A stretch of 64,000 nt of DNA, taken from Streptomyces sp. SKN60 (GTDB taxonomy: Bacteria; Actinomycetota; Actinomycetes; Streptomycetales; Streptomycetaceae). Below are positions 37,480 to 45,105 of the stretch, one piece after another. A program made the translations under genes and the position numbers. Under the pieces are notes generated by a model that was not told the origin of the DNA, ran no database searches, and saw only the letters and a list, made by a program, of their open reading frames with translations. The stretch covers positions 31,792 through 95,791 of the forward strand of contig NZ_JAHTMW010000028.1 in the NCBI RefSeq assembly GCF_026236535.1, in the 5' to 3' direction. Each line of letters starts with the position of its first letter. Position 1 is the stretch's first letter.

Positions 37480-40400
37480 TCGACCGCAAAGCCCTGTTGG
37501 ACGACCTGAAGCAGCAGGTCAAGGCGGTCGAGACCGACCTGGGCAAGCAGGTGAAGGTCGTTCCCGAGGGTGCCCGCCTGCGGGACGAGTACGACCGGGC
37601 GCGGAAGCTGGGGCGTACGGCGGCGACGTGGAACACGTGGCTCGATGAGCGGATCACGCAGGTTGCTGTCGCGTGGGTGCTGGGGTCTGTGTTCGTGCGC
37701 TTCTGCGAGGACAACGGGCTGATCCCGGAGCCGTACCTGACGGCGCCGGGGGCTGACCGTCGGGACCTGGCGCTGGCACGGTACGAGGACTACCTGGCGA
37801 CTTCGGAGGACCCGACGTACCGGGGGTGGCTGGAGCGCGCCTTCGAGGAGCTGGGGAGTGGCCAGGCGGGCCGGCTGCTGTTCGACCGGCGGCACAACCC
37901 GCTGTACCAGATTCCGCTGTCGCACGACGGTGCGCGGGAACTGGTGGACTTCTGGCGGGGGAGGGATGAGGAGGGTCTTCTTGTCCACGACTTCACGGAT
38001 CCGCTGAACGAGGACGGAACGGAGGGGTGGGACACCCGGTTCCTGGGTGACCTGTACCAGGACCTGAGCGAGGCGGCCCGGAAGACGTACGCGCTGCTGC
38101 AGACCCCGGAGTTCGTGGAGGAGTTCATCCTCGACCGGACGATGGACCCTGCGGTGCGGGAGTTCGGCTACGAGGGCCTGAAGATGATCGACCCCACGTG
38201 CGGGTCGGGGCACTTTGTGTTGGGCGCGTTTCGGAGGCTAGTGCGGCTGTGGGGGGATGGGCAGCCGGGACGTGACCTGCACGAGCGGGTGCGGGCTGCG
38301 CTGGACTCGGTGCATGGGGTGGATCTGAACCCGTTCGCGGTGGCTATTGCGCGGTTCCGGTTGTTGGTGGCGGCGATGGCGGCGAGTGGGGTGCGGACGC
38401 TGGGTGAGGCGGCGCGGTATGAGTGGCCGATTCACCTGGCGGTGGGCGACTCGCTGATCAAGCACCGGCACAAGCAGGGGAACCTGTTCGACGACTTGGA
38501 GGAAGAGGGCGCGGACGAACTCGCGGACTTCAAGTACGAGACGGAGGATGTGCACGAGCACCCGGAGATTTTGAGGCCGGGGCGGTACCACGTGGTGGTT
38601 GGGAACCCGCCGTACATCACGGTGAAGGACAAGAAGCTCAACGAGCTGTATCGGGGGCTGTACGACGCGTGTGCGGGGACGTACGCGTTGTCGGTTCCGT
38701 TCGCGCAGCGGTTCTTCGAGCTGGCGAAGGTGGGGGACGCCGAGAGCGGGCGCGGGTATGGCGTGGTCGGCCAGATCACGGCGAACTCGTTCATGAAGCG
38801 TGAGTTCGGAACACGGCTGATCGAGACGTACTTCAGGCATGAGGTGGAGCTGACGGAGGTCATCGACACCTCGGGGGCTTACATCCCAGGGCATGGAACG
38901 CCAACGGTGATCCTGGTCGGCAAGCAGATGGGCGGTAGCCGACGTTCAGCAACCATTCGTACAGTTCGAAGCATCCAGGGCGAGCCATCCGCACCTGAGC
39001 GGGCCGAAGAAGGCATGGTCTGGAACGCAATTACGGAACAGATTGATAAGCCCGGGTCAGTTAGCAAGTGGGTCTCCGTCGATGACCTTGAGCGCGATCG
39101 CTACTTCGGTAAGCAGCCCTGGGTTCTGACCGACGGTGGTCTTGAGATGGTCGAGCAGCTCGCGACAGCTTCGACTGGTCTCTTGAAGTCCGCCATTGAG
39201 CCACCCATCGGGCGGGCTATCCGTGCAGGGGCAGACGAGGCGTATATTCGCCCTCTTAGGGGCACATACCGAAGGAGTGCAGATCGCGCTGCCCTTCGCC
39301 CCCTCATGACTGGGGACATTGTTCGCGACTGGAACGCTAGCCCGGATGATGCAATCTGGTTCCCGTATGTACAAGGACTCCGGACGGATGAGCTAGTCAC
39401 CGAACTCTGGCCGTTGCGCCGCCTGCTCGAAGCACGACGGACATTTCAAGGAGACATGGCGGACGCCGGCCTCCAATGGTGGCACTACATGCAGTTCACT
39501 GCATCTGCATACGAAACTCCGCTATCGATCACATTTGCGGAAGTTGCGACACACAATCATTTCGTGCTGGACCGAGGTGGTAACGTCTTCAAGCAAACCT
39601 CACCAGTAATCAAGCTCAACAAGGATGCCAGCGAGGAGGACCACCTCCGCCTGATTGGGCTTCTCAACAGCTCCACGGCATCCCTTTGGCTCAAGATGGC
39701 CTGCCACAGCAAGGGGAGCGAGGGCTATCAATCCGGGATCAAAACCGAGATGTGGGAACGCTTCTTCCAATTCAACGGGTCCAACATCGAACGATTCCCT
39801 CTCCCCAGCATCCAGCCCACAGGCGCAACCAAATCCCTCGACCGCCTTGCCCAACACCTAACTGCCGTAAGCCCGCTCACCCTAGTCACCGAGGCTGCGC
39901 CCAGTGCACTTGCGCTCCGTAAGGCAAAGTCGACCTGGCAATCCACTCGCAAGCGGCTAATCGCGCTTCAAGAGGAGCTGGACTGGCAGGTCTACTCGCT
40001 TTACAAGCTGCACCCCGAGGATCTGCGGGTCTCGGAGGACCCCGACTCCCCCGACATCCCCGAACTCGCCCTCGGTGAGCGCGCCTTCGAGATCGTGCTG
40101 GCCCGCAGCGTCGCCGCAGGCGAGGCCAGTGACGAGTGGTTCAAGCGGCATGGGTCCACGCCCATCACGGAGATTCCGGCGCGCTGGCCCGCCGCCTACC
40201 GTGAGGTCGTGCAGAAGCGGATCGACGCCATCGAGTCGTCCCGGGCCATCGGGATGGTCGAGCGGCCCGAGTACAAGCGACGCTGGGCCACCGAGGGCTG
40301 GGACGCTCTCCAGGAAAAGGCACTGAAGTCCTGGCTGCTGAATCGGATCGAGGACCGCGACCACTGGTTCGACGAGAACGGGATGCCCGCCCTCGTCACG

Positions 40401-41081
40401 CTCTCGCGGCTGACCGACAACCTGTCCCGCGACGAGGACTTCGTCTCCGTCGCGAAGATCTACGCGCCCCGCAAGGAACTGCCCGCCGTCGTCGCCGAGC
40501 TGATGACCGACGAGCACGTGCCCTTCCTGTCCGCCCTGCGCTACAAGCCCTCCGGGCTGAAGAAGCGCGGTGACTGGGAAGACGTCTGGGACGGCCAGCG
40601 TCAGGAGGACGCCGCCGAGGACGAGCTGGCCAAGCGGAAGATCCGGGAGAAGATCCCCGTCCCGCCGAAGTACACCTCGGCCGACTTCCTGCGCCCCTCC
40701 TACTGGCGGGCGCGCGGCAAGCTGGACGTACCCAAGGAGCGCTTCATCTCGTACGGGCAGGCCAACGTGCCGACACCGGACCTGTACGGCTGGGCCGGCT
40801 GGGACCACCAGGAGCAGGCGTACGCGCTCACCACGTACATCGCCACGCACGAGTCCCTGACTGACGAGGAAGTCACCCCGTTCCTCGCTGGTCTGCTGGA
40901 ACTCCAGCCGTGGCTGGACCAGTGGCACGGCGAGTTCGACGCCACCTTCGGTACGTCGCCGGCCGACTTCTTCCGGGGCGACCGGCAGATGGAGCAGGGT
41001 AGGCACGGCCTGACGGACGACGACCTGCGCGCGTGGCGCCCGGCGGCGGCCACGCGGGGTCGTCGTACGACCAAGAAGTAG
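37476..41081 (+). CDS. pglX: BREX-2 adenine-specific DNA methyltransferase PglX
   Basis: This 1201-residue protein carries SAM motif I DPTCGSGHF (from Asp239) and catalytic motif IV NPPY (377-380), marking an N6-adenine methyltransferase. Residues about 468-835, which should hold target recognition, are encoded by DNA near 50-57% GC, while both flanks are about 65-70%; this suggests exchange of the specificity region. In BREX and Pgl systems the methylase marks host or phage DNA. The GTG start overlaps the pglW stop (GTGA), so they are coupled. The reading frame is intact, and the longest G run seen is six (38251-38256), unlike the long G-tract known for phase-variable pglX of S. coelicolor. 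Confidence 0.96.
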   Translation: MIDRKALLDDLKQQVKAVETDLGKQVKVVPEGARLRDEYDRARKLGRTAATWNTWLDERITQVAVAWVLGSVFVRFCEDNGLIPEPYLTAPGADRRDLALARYEDYLATSEDPTYRGWLERAFEELGSGQAGRLLFDRRHNPLYQIPLSHDGARELVDFWRGRDEEGLLVHDFTDPLNEDGTEGWDTRFLGDLYQDLSEAARKTYALLQTPEFVEEFILDRTMDPAVREFGYEGLKMIDPTCGSGHFVLGAFRRLVRLWGDGQPGRDLHERVRAALDSVHGVDLNPFAVAIARFRLLVAAMAASGVRTLGEAARYEWPIHLAVGDSLIKHRHKQGNLFDDLEEEGADELADFKYETEDVHEHPEILRPGRYHVVVGNPPYITVKDKKLNELYRGLYDACAGTYALSVPFAQRFFELAKVGDAESGRGYGVVGQITANSFMKREFGTRLIETYFRHEVELTEVIDTSGAYIPGHGTPTVILVGKQMGGSRRSATIRTVRSIQGEPSAPERAEEGMVWNAITEQIDKPGSVSKWVSVDDLERDRYFGKQPWVLTDGGLEMVEQLATASTGLLKSAIEPPIGRAIRAGADEAYIRPLRGTYRRSADRAALRPLMTGDIVRDWNASPDDAIWFPYVQGLRTDELVTELWPLRRLLEARRTFQGDMADAGLQWWHYMQFTASAYETPLSITFAEVATHNHFVLDRGGNVFKQTSPVIKLNKDASEEDHLRLIGLLNSSTASLWLKMACHSKGSEGYQSGIKTEMWERFFQFNGSNIERFPLPSIQPTGATKSLDRLAQHLTAVSPLTLVTEAAPSALALRKAKSTWQSTRKRLIALQEELDWQVYSLYKLHPEDLRVSEDPDSPDIPELALGERAFEIVLARSVAAGEASDEWFKRHGSTPITEIPARWPAAYREVVQKRIDAIESSRAIGMVERPEYKRRWATEGWDALQEKALKSWLLNRIEDRDHWFDENGMPALVTLSRLTDNLSRDEDFVSVAKIYAPRKELPAVVAELMTDEHVPFLSALRYKPSGLKKRGDWEDVWDGQRQEDAAEDELAKRKIREKIPVPPKYTSADFLRPSYWRARGKLDVPKERFISYGQANVPTPDLYGWAGWDHQEQAYALTTYIATHESLTDEEVTPFLAGLLELQPWLDQWHGEFDATFGTSPADFFRGDRQMEQGRHGLTDDDLRAWRPAAATRGRRTTKK

Positions 41082-41095
41082 GCCCAAGTGCGCCG

Positions 41096-41131
41096 ACGGC
41101 CCCCGCGATCCGGAAGGTTCGCGGGGGCCGT
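41096..41131. terminator. Terminator after pglWX
   Basis: ACGGCCCCCGCGA (41096-41108) and 41119-41131 pair perfectly over 13 bases with a ten-base loop. It lies between pglX and the convergent DUF397 gene and may serve both. It also implies that pglY onward needs its own promoter. Confidence 0.85.
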
Positions 41132-41141
41132 TGGTGTCTGG

Positions 41142-41351
41142 TCAGCCGTTGAGCTGTCCGCCCTTGACCGCCGTGACGAAGGCGGACCAGCCGCCTGCCG
41201 GGAACGTAAGCACCGGGCCGCGCGGGGTCTTGCTGTCCCGCACGGGGACGACGGAGACAAAGTCGTCCGAAACCTCGACGCACGCGCCGCCGTCCTGGTT
41301 GCTGTGACTGCTCTTGCGCCAGGTCGCAGCGCTCAGGTCGATGGATCGCAC
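41142..41351 (-). CDS. DUF397 domain protein
   Basis: This 69-residue protein (SIDLSAATWRKSSHS, CVEVSDDFVSV, VRDSKTP, GWSAFVTAVKGG) matches the DUF397 family found in many copies in Streptomyces beside XRE regulators with a DUF5753 tail. The GTG at 41351 follows GGAGGAGCTGCC. It overlaps the end of the XRE gene by 19 bases, so they are co-translated. In related loci the pair behaves like a regulator and a small partner, sometimes described as toxin-antitoxin-like. Here it lies inside the BREX locus and may regulate it; that is inference. Confidence 0.85.
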   Translation of the reverse strand: MRSIDLSAATWRKSSHSNQDGGACVEVSDDFVSVVPVRDSKTPRGPVLTFPAGGWSAFVTAVKGGQLNG

Positions 41352-42175
41352 GGCAGCTCCTCCAACATGCACAGGATCAATTTCCGCGACTCAGACGGCG
41401 AAAGCGCCAGGTCACGCATCGCATCGTACGCACGCTGCATACGCTCGACGACAGCGTTCTCCTCGAAGAGCTCGCCGCCGTATCCGTGCTCCGTATATGC
41501 CACGGTTTGCCAGCCGGGCAGGCGCAGGAACCAAACGTCCGTGCTCGACAATCCGTGCAGTCCCGCATCCTGCGGCAGCACTTGGAGGGTCACGTTCGGC
41601 CGCTCGGCCATCTCGACCAGGTACTCAAGCTGCTCCCGCCACGCCGCCGCGTCCCGCAACGCCGTCCGCAAGGCCACCTCCGACAGGATCGTCCGGAAGG
41701 GCGGCGCGTCCTCCCCCTCCAGCAGCGCCTTCCGGCCCATCCGCGCCTCGACCTGCTGCTCCAGCTCCTTGCCCTTCAACCCGCCCAGCGACAGCAGCTC
41801 TCTCGCATACCCCGGCGTCTGTAACAACCCCGGCAGCACACTCACCGCGAAGTGCCACAGGCTCACCGCCTCGGACTCCAGCTTCATGTACTTCCGGTAC
41901 CGCTCCTTGAACTGCGACTTGTCCCCCGTCGCCAGCTCCCACAGCGTCAGCAGTAACCCCGGCGTCCCATAAAACGTGTCCAACGCCTGGACGACCTCCG
42001 GGCTGCTGAGCGTCTCGCCCTTCTCCATCTTCCCGAACAAGGACCAGTCCCAGCCCACCCGTTCCCCGAGCTGCCGCAGGCTCAGCCTCCGCTCCGCCCG
42101 CAGTCTTCGCAGCTCCTCGGCGAACCGTTGCCGTGGCTCTTGACTCCGGCCGCTGATCACTCGTCGCTGCGGCAT
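41333..42175 (-). CDS. XRE-family regulator with DUF5753 domain
   Basis: This 280-residue protein has an N-terminal Cro/C1-type HTH (about residues 16-72; LSLRQLGERVGWDWSLFGKMEKGE) and a C-terminal DUF5753 (Scr1-like) domain (LPGLLQTPGYAREL, NVTLQVLPQDAG). It is the standard Streptomyces partner of DUF397 proteins. The ATG at 42175 follows AGGGGAG. It is divergent from two small plus-strand ORFs and reads against pglX. The intergenic region upstream (42176-42392) probably holds its operator and the small-ORF promoter. Confidence 0.88.
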   Translation of the reverse strand: MPQRRVISGRSQEPRQRFAEELRRLRAERRLSLRQLGERVGWDWSLFGKMEKGETLSSPEVVQALDTFYGTPGLLLTLWELATGDKSQFKERYRKYMKLESEAVSLWHFAVSVLPGLLQTPGYARELLSLGGLKGKELEQQVEARMGRKALLEGEDAPPFRTILSEVALRTALRDAAAWREQLEYLVEMAERPNVTLQVLPQDAGLHGLSSTDVWFLRLPGWQTVAYTEHGYGGELFEENAVVERMQRAYDAMRDLALSPSESRKLILCMLEELPCDPST

Positions 42176-42392
42176 GGCGCTCCCCTCAGAGTCGCTCACA
42201 AGGGCGGCAGGTGCGGGACGGGGTGTGGAAGGTGTGGAACCGGCGTCGCGCGGAGGGGAATCACTCCCCCGTCCACATCGCGCCCGCCCGCCTCCGGGCA
42301 CATCCTCGTCACACCCGGACTACGCAGCGTAATTCACCGCACGTCAGCGGGTCCGCGAATCAGCGCAACCACCTCACGAGGAGCGAGCCCCC

Positions 42393-42653
42393 ATGACCCC
42401 CGCCACACACAATCCGGCCAATCCTCCGAAGACCGCCCCTACCCCGAAGATCCAGGAGGCACTGGACGCCCGTGATGCCCTCGCCACCGCCCTCAGCCGG
42501 GCCGGCATCCAGCTCCCCGCCATGGACATCCGTACTCCATGGCTGGACGACCGCGAGGCCGAAGCCTCGTACGCCCTCGTCCACCTCGGGATCTGTTCCG
42601 CGCCCGTCGCCCACGCGCTCGCCACCGTGATCATGAACGGGCTGGCCACTTGA
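42393..42653 (+). CDS. Small hypothetical protein
   Basis: This 86-residue protein is Ala- and Pro-rich at the start and then carries an amphipathic region (ALDARDALATALSRAGIQLPAMDI) and LVHLGICSAPVAHALATVI. Similar small proteins occur beside XRE/DUF397 pairs in Streptomyces, but I know no function. GAGGAG nine bases before the ATG supports the start. Its stop overlaps the TTG start of the next ORF (TTGA), so the two are coupled. Confidence 0.6.
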   Translation: MTPATHNPANPPKTAPTPKIQEALDARDALATALSRAGIQLPAMDIRTPWLDDREAEASYALVHLGICSAPVAHALATVIMNGLAT

Positions 42654-42910
42654 CCAGCGACAACCCCGCCACCCCACCCCTCGGCGCCATCGTCCTCGAC
42701 ACCGCCCGCAACCACGTGGGCCGCGTCATGGGCGCCGAAGGCCCATACCTCCAGCTCCGTCCCCTCGGCGGTGGTCGTGAGTGGGACGTGGAACCCACTC
42801 ACCTGCACCCCCTCACCGGCGCGGAGCTGCTGAGTGCGCTCGTCGCCGAGGCCAACGCGCGCAGTCGGCGCCGCCGCAGTCTCGGCGACGGGCCACCGTC
42901 AGTGCCCTGA
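42650..42910 (+). CDS. Small hypothetical protein, TTG start
   Basis: This 86-residue protein begins TSDNPATPPLGAIVLDTARNHVGRV and reads like a small beta-rich domain (VMGAEGPYLQLRPLGGGREWDV) with a basic tail (NARSRRRRSLGD). The TTG overlaps the preceding stop by three bases, which is why translational coupling decides this start. The frame extends upstream but there it is a shadow of the preceding gene. No family with known function was recognised. It belongs with the preceding ORF and the divergent XRE/DUF397 pair. Confidence 0.6.
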   Translation: MTSDNPATPPLGAIVLDTARNHVGRVMGAEGPYLQLRPLGGGREWDVEPTHLHPLTGAELLSALVAEANARSRRRRSLGDGPPSVP

Positions 42911-43025
42911 CCTGACGGAGTCCGGACCTGCGCCCTCCACATGATGCACACGCTGTCTTAAGATGACCGAAATCATCTCAGCGGCCCGCCGGGCTTCCGT
43001 TCCGCTTCGCGGACTCAGAGGACAC

Positions 43026-43064
43026 GCCCCCACCCGCACGAGCGTTTTTGTGCTGCCTGGGGGC
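43026..43064 (+). promoter_or_regulatory. Hairpin that would mask the ribosome-binding site of the DUF2075 gene
   Basis: GCCCCC (43026-43031) pairs with GGGGGC (43059-43064), and GCAC (43036-43039) with GTGC (43050-43053) inside. The right arm contains the only purine-rich tract in front of the TTG at 43070, six bases away. Folding would hide the initiation site, which suggests translational control; it is read by eye only. Confidence 0.4.
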
Positions 43065-43069
43065 TTTTC

Positions 43070-44935
43070 TTGCTGTTCCGTGAGTCTGCGGCGTCCGTTG
43101 CCGCGCGCACCCTCGAAGGGTCGCTGGCGCTGCTCCTGATCGAGAACTTCCGGCACAAGCACAGCCACCAGCCCGGCAGCTCCGAGGTCCGCTCCTGGGA
43201 GCGCAGCCTCCCCGCACTCGCGAATGCCCTGGTCGAGGCCGGACTCGGTGAGGTCGAGGTGATGGTCGAGTACGGGCTCCCCCTCACCAGCAAGCGCGCG
43301 GACGCGATACTGGCCGGTGTCCACCCGACCACCGGCGAGCCATCGTACGTCGTCGTGGAGCTCAAGCAGTGGAGCGAGGCGTATCCCGAGGAGGAGGACC
43401 CGCTCCTCTGCCGGATCGACGCCTACACGCACCCCGTGCTGAACCCGATCGAGCAGGTCCGGGGCTACTGCGAGTATCTGCTGTCCTTCAACGCCGCGGT
43501 GGAGCGGACGCCCGAGTCCGTCGCGGGTGTGGCCTACCTGCACAACGCCACGGAGTTCGGCGTCGCCTCGCTGCGAGCCGTCCCCGAGACCCTCCACGGC
43601 CGCATGTACACCGGCGAGCAGCGCGGCGCGTTCCTCGACTTCCTGCGTTCGCGTCTCGCGCCCAAGCCGGGCGCTGAGGCCGCCGACGTACTCCTGCAGG
43701 GCAAGGTCCGCCCGTCCAAGCAGCTGATGAGCGTCGCGGCGGCGGAGGTGCGGGACCGGGAGCAGTTCGTGCTGCTCGACGAGCAGCGGCTCGCGTACGA
43801 GCTCGTGATGTCCGCCGTACGGAAGGCGAAGGGCGCGAACCACAAGCAGGTCATCGTGGTGACCGGTGGCCCCGGGTCCGGCAAGAGCGTGATCGCGATG
43901 CAGTTGCTCGGGGAGCTGTACCGCCGCGGTGTGCCCGCCCTGCACGCGACCGGGTCGCAGTCGTTCACCAAGACGATGCGGAAGGTCGCGGGGGCGCGGA
44001 AGCCCGAGGTGCAGAAGCTGTTCAAGTACTTCAACAGTTTCATGGAGGCCGAGCCGAACGATCTCGACGTGCTGATCTGCGACGAGGCGCACCGGCTCCG
44101 CATCACCTCCGCCAACCGCTACACGAAGGCCGCTCTGCGCACCGGCCGGCCGCAGGTGTCCGAGCTGATCGATGCGGCCCGGGTGCCGGTGTTCCTGCTC
44201 GACCAGCACCAGGTGGTGCGGCCGGGTGAGATGGGGACCGAGGAGCAGATCCGGGAGGCTGCCGCCGCTCACGGGCTCGACTGCACGGTTGTGGACCTGG
44301 ACAGCCAGTTCCGCTGCGGGGGCAGCGACGCGTATGTGCAGTGGGTCGCCGACCTGCTCGGTCTGGAGGGCGGAACGCCGACGGTCTGGGAGCCGGACGG
44401 CAAGGTGGACCTCCGGGTCGCCGACAGCCCTCAGGAGCTCGAAGACTTCCTCGTCGCGCGCCGCGACGAGGGCTACGGCGCCCGCATGTCCGCCGGCTAC
44501 TGCTGGAAGTGGACGACGAAGATCACCCCCAGCATGCAGGCGCTGCCCGCCGACGTCGTCATCGGGGACTGGGCCCGGCCGTGGAACGTGTACGGGGACC
44601 GGTCGGTGCTCGGGGCGCCGCCGGCGCCGCTGTGGGCGACCGACAAGGCCGGTTTCGGTCAGGTGGGCTGTGTGTACACGGCGCAGGGCTTCGAGTACGA
44701 CTGGTCCGGCGTGATCCTCGGGCCGGACCTGCTGTGGCGTACGGACCGCTGGGTGGTGGACCGTACGGCGTCCAAGGACCCGTCGTTCACCAAGGCGACG
44801 CCGGACGACCAGATCGACCGGCTGGTCCGGAACACGTACAAGGTGCTGCTGACCCGGGGCATGATCGGCACGATCGTCTACTCGACGGACCAGGAGACGC
44901 GGGAGAAGCTGCGGTCCCTGATCCCTCCGGCGTAG
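43070..44935 (+). CDS. DUF2075-type helicase/ATPase with N-terminal PD-(D/E)xK-like domain
   Basis: This 621-residue protein has an N-terminal nuclease-like segment with Asp78 (SKRADAILAG) and Glu97-Leu-Lys99 (VVVELKQW), the PD-(D/E)xK spacing. A P-loop ATPase of the DUF2075 (Schlafen/viral helicase-like) family follows: Walker A GGPGSGKS (266-273), Walker B ICDEAHRLR (Asp338), QFRCGGSDAY and VYTAQGFEYDW. It lies inside the BREX locus between the small ORFs and pglY on the same strand. It is paralogous to the protein encoded at 57664-59784. The TTG start is chosen from the GGGGG tract and the first homologous residues. Not a known BREX component; likely an accessory DNA- or RNA-targeting defence enzyme. 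Confidence 0.8.
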   Translation: MLFRESAASVAARTLEGSLALLLIENFRHKHSHQPGSSEVRSWERSLPALANALVEAGLGEVEVMVEYGLPLTSKRADAILAGVHPTTGEPSYVVVELKQWSEAYPEEEDPLLCRIDAYTHPVLNPIEQVRGYCEYLLSFNAAVERTPESVAGVAYLHNATEFGVASLRAVPETLHGRMYTGEQRGAFLDFLRSRLAPKPGAEAADVLLQGKVRPSKQLMSVAAAEVRDREQFVLLDEQRLAYELVMSAVRKAKGANHKQVIVVTGGPGSGKSVIAMQLLGELYRRGVPALHATGSQSFTKTMRKVAGARKPEVQKLFKYFNSFMEAEPNDLDVLICDEAHRLRITSANRYTKAALRTGRPQVSELIDAARVPVFLLDQHQVVRPGEMGTEEQIREAAAAHGLDCTVVDLDSQFRCGGSDAYVQWVADLLGLEGGTPTVWEPDGKVDLRVADSPQELEDFLVARRDEGYGARMSAGYCWKWTTKITPSMQALPADVVIGDWARPWNVYGDRSVLGAPPAPLWATDKAGFGQVGCVYTAQGFEYDWSGVILGPDLLWRTDRWVVDRTASKDPSFTKATPDDQIDRLVRNTYKVLLTRGMIGTIVYSTDQETREKLRSLIPPA

Positions 44936-44996
44936 GTCGCGAGGGGCGAGCCCCGTTCCCTCCCGAACGCCCTCCGACCGGCGTCCGACCACCGCT

Positions 44997-45024
44997 GTCC
45001 GAAAACGGTCAACCGTTGTCAGAC
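44997..45024. promoter_or_regulatory. 28-base inverted repeat upstream of pglY
   Basis: AACGGT (45004-45009), CA, ACCGTT (45012-45017) is perfect, and the symmetry extends outwards to 44997 and 45024 with three mismatches. It lies about 80 bases before the pglY start in the only sizeable gap (170 bases) before the pglYZ unit, so it is a good candidate operator for the second half of the BREX locus. Confidence 0.5.
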
Positions 45025-45105
45025 CGACGCCATACGATCGGACGAGCTTCAACCATCACATCCAGCACCGTCGGCAGCGCCCGCCCGTCGAGAGTGAGAC
45101 CGTCC

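Noticed and set aside
38251..38256. G6 run in pglX as a phase-variation tract
   Set aside because: Six bases are too few for frequent slippage and such runs are common in this GC-rich genome.
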